DNA of 22,728 nt, from positions 1 to 22,728 of the forward strand of contig CAZNQW010000035.1 of assembly GCA_964575225.1 (NCBI GenBank), read 5' to 3'. Below are positions 22,651-22,728 of the stretch, one piece after another (the first letter of the stretch is position 1; every line of letters starts with the position of its first letter). A model generated the notes under the pieces. It was not told the origin of the DNA. It did no database searches and worked only from the letters and a program-made list of their open reading frames with translations. The position numbers and the translations under genes are program-made. The stretch is from CAZNQW01 sp964575225 (GTDB lineage Bacteria; Chloroflexota; Anaerolineae; JAAYZQ01).

Positions 22651-22728
22651 ATGACAGAAGAACACACCACGGGTAACCGTAAACATATCACAGCTCAGAC
22701 GTGGCTGATGGAGCGGGTGCGCATGATG
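22651..22728 (+). CDS. Start of an unidentified gene, cut by the window end
   Basis: An ATG at 22651 is preceded by AAAGGAG (spacing about 7 nt) and opens a frame of 26 codons that runs to the last base without a stop. The product begins MTEEHTTGNRKHITAQ and continues TWLMERVRMM. It lies 113 bp after the DUF3048 gene on the same strand. Too little is present to recognise a family. The gene call rests on the ribosome binding site and the open frame. Confidence 0.5.
   Translation, partial: MTEEHTTGNRKHITAQTWLMERVRMM

Noticed and set aside
1..22728. CRISPR array, insertion sequence, prophage or long direct repeats
   Set aside because: No regularly spaced repeats, transposase or integrase motifs, or phage genes were seen on either strand.

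Overview
The window looks like a chromosomal segment of a Chloroflexota bacterium, probably of the Anaerolineae/Caldilineae type. This is inferred from gene content: a DUF4388 protein, a small MglA/COG2229-type GTPase and a roadblock protein together; large GAF-rich and PDZ-bearing membrane sensors; and a lipoprotein with a long Thr/Pro-rich linker. No phylogenetic marker gene is present, so the assignment is moderate. Nearly all genes lie on the minus strand and the window is dominated by signal transduction.

Region 1 (1-1230, plus): a cyclic-nucleotide-binding-domain histidine kinase whose reading frame is open to the window edge. Region 2 (1241-6464, minus): a partner-switching operon with its own sigma70-like promoter. 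In transcription order it holds a STAS antagonist, a strong hairpin, an RsbW-type ATPase, a membrane-anchored PP2C phosphatase with four GAF domains, and a NudL-like NUDIX hydrolase that starts inside the phosphatase stop codon. Region 3 (6470-9055, minus): an O-antigen ligase/polymerase-like membrane protein, a selenocysteine tRNA (anticodon UCA) with its own near-consensus promoter, and an alpha/beta hydrolase whose nucleophile-elbow serine is threonine.

Region 4 (9102-15599, minus): a two-component cluster. In transcription order it holds a response regulator with a degenerate GGDEF domain, a terminator or attenuator, a GAF-PAS-kinase-REC-REC hybrid, a PDZ-multi-TM-GAF kinase overlapping it by 4 bp, and a stand-alone receiver. 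Region 5 (15772-20998, minus): a co-directional cluster from one strong promoter, in the order DUF4388, small GTPase, roadblock protein, V4R sensor domain, left-handed beta-helix protein, and a homologue of the cyanobacterial long-chain acyl-ACP reductase. This combination of a G-protein switch, a small-molecule sensor and fatty-aldehyde/lipid-type enzymes is the best candidate here for an undescribed system. Region 6 (21191-22728, plus): a DUF3048 (YerB-like) lipoprotein with its own promoter, then the first 26 codons of an unidentified gene cut by the window end.

The signalling genes probably work as follows, by inference. The GAF, PDZ and cNMP sensors feed histidine kinases and a PP2C phosphatase. 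The phosphatase should dephosphorylate the STAS protein and so release a target from the RsbW-like kinase. The GTPase/roadblock pair should form a separate switch for the region 5 enzymes.
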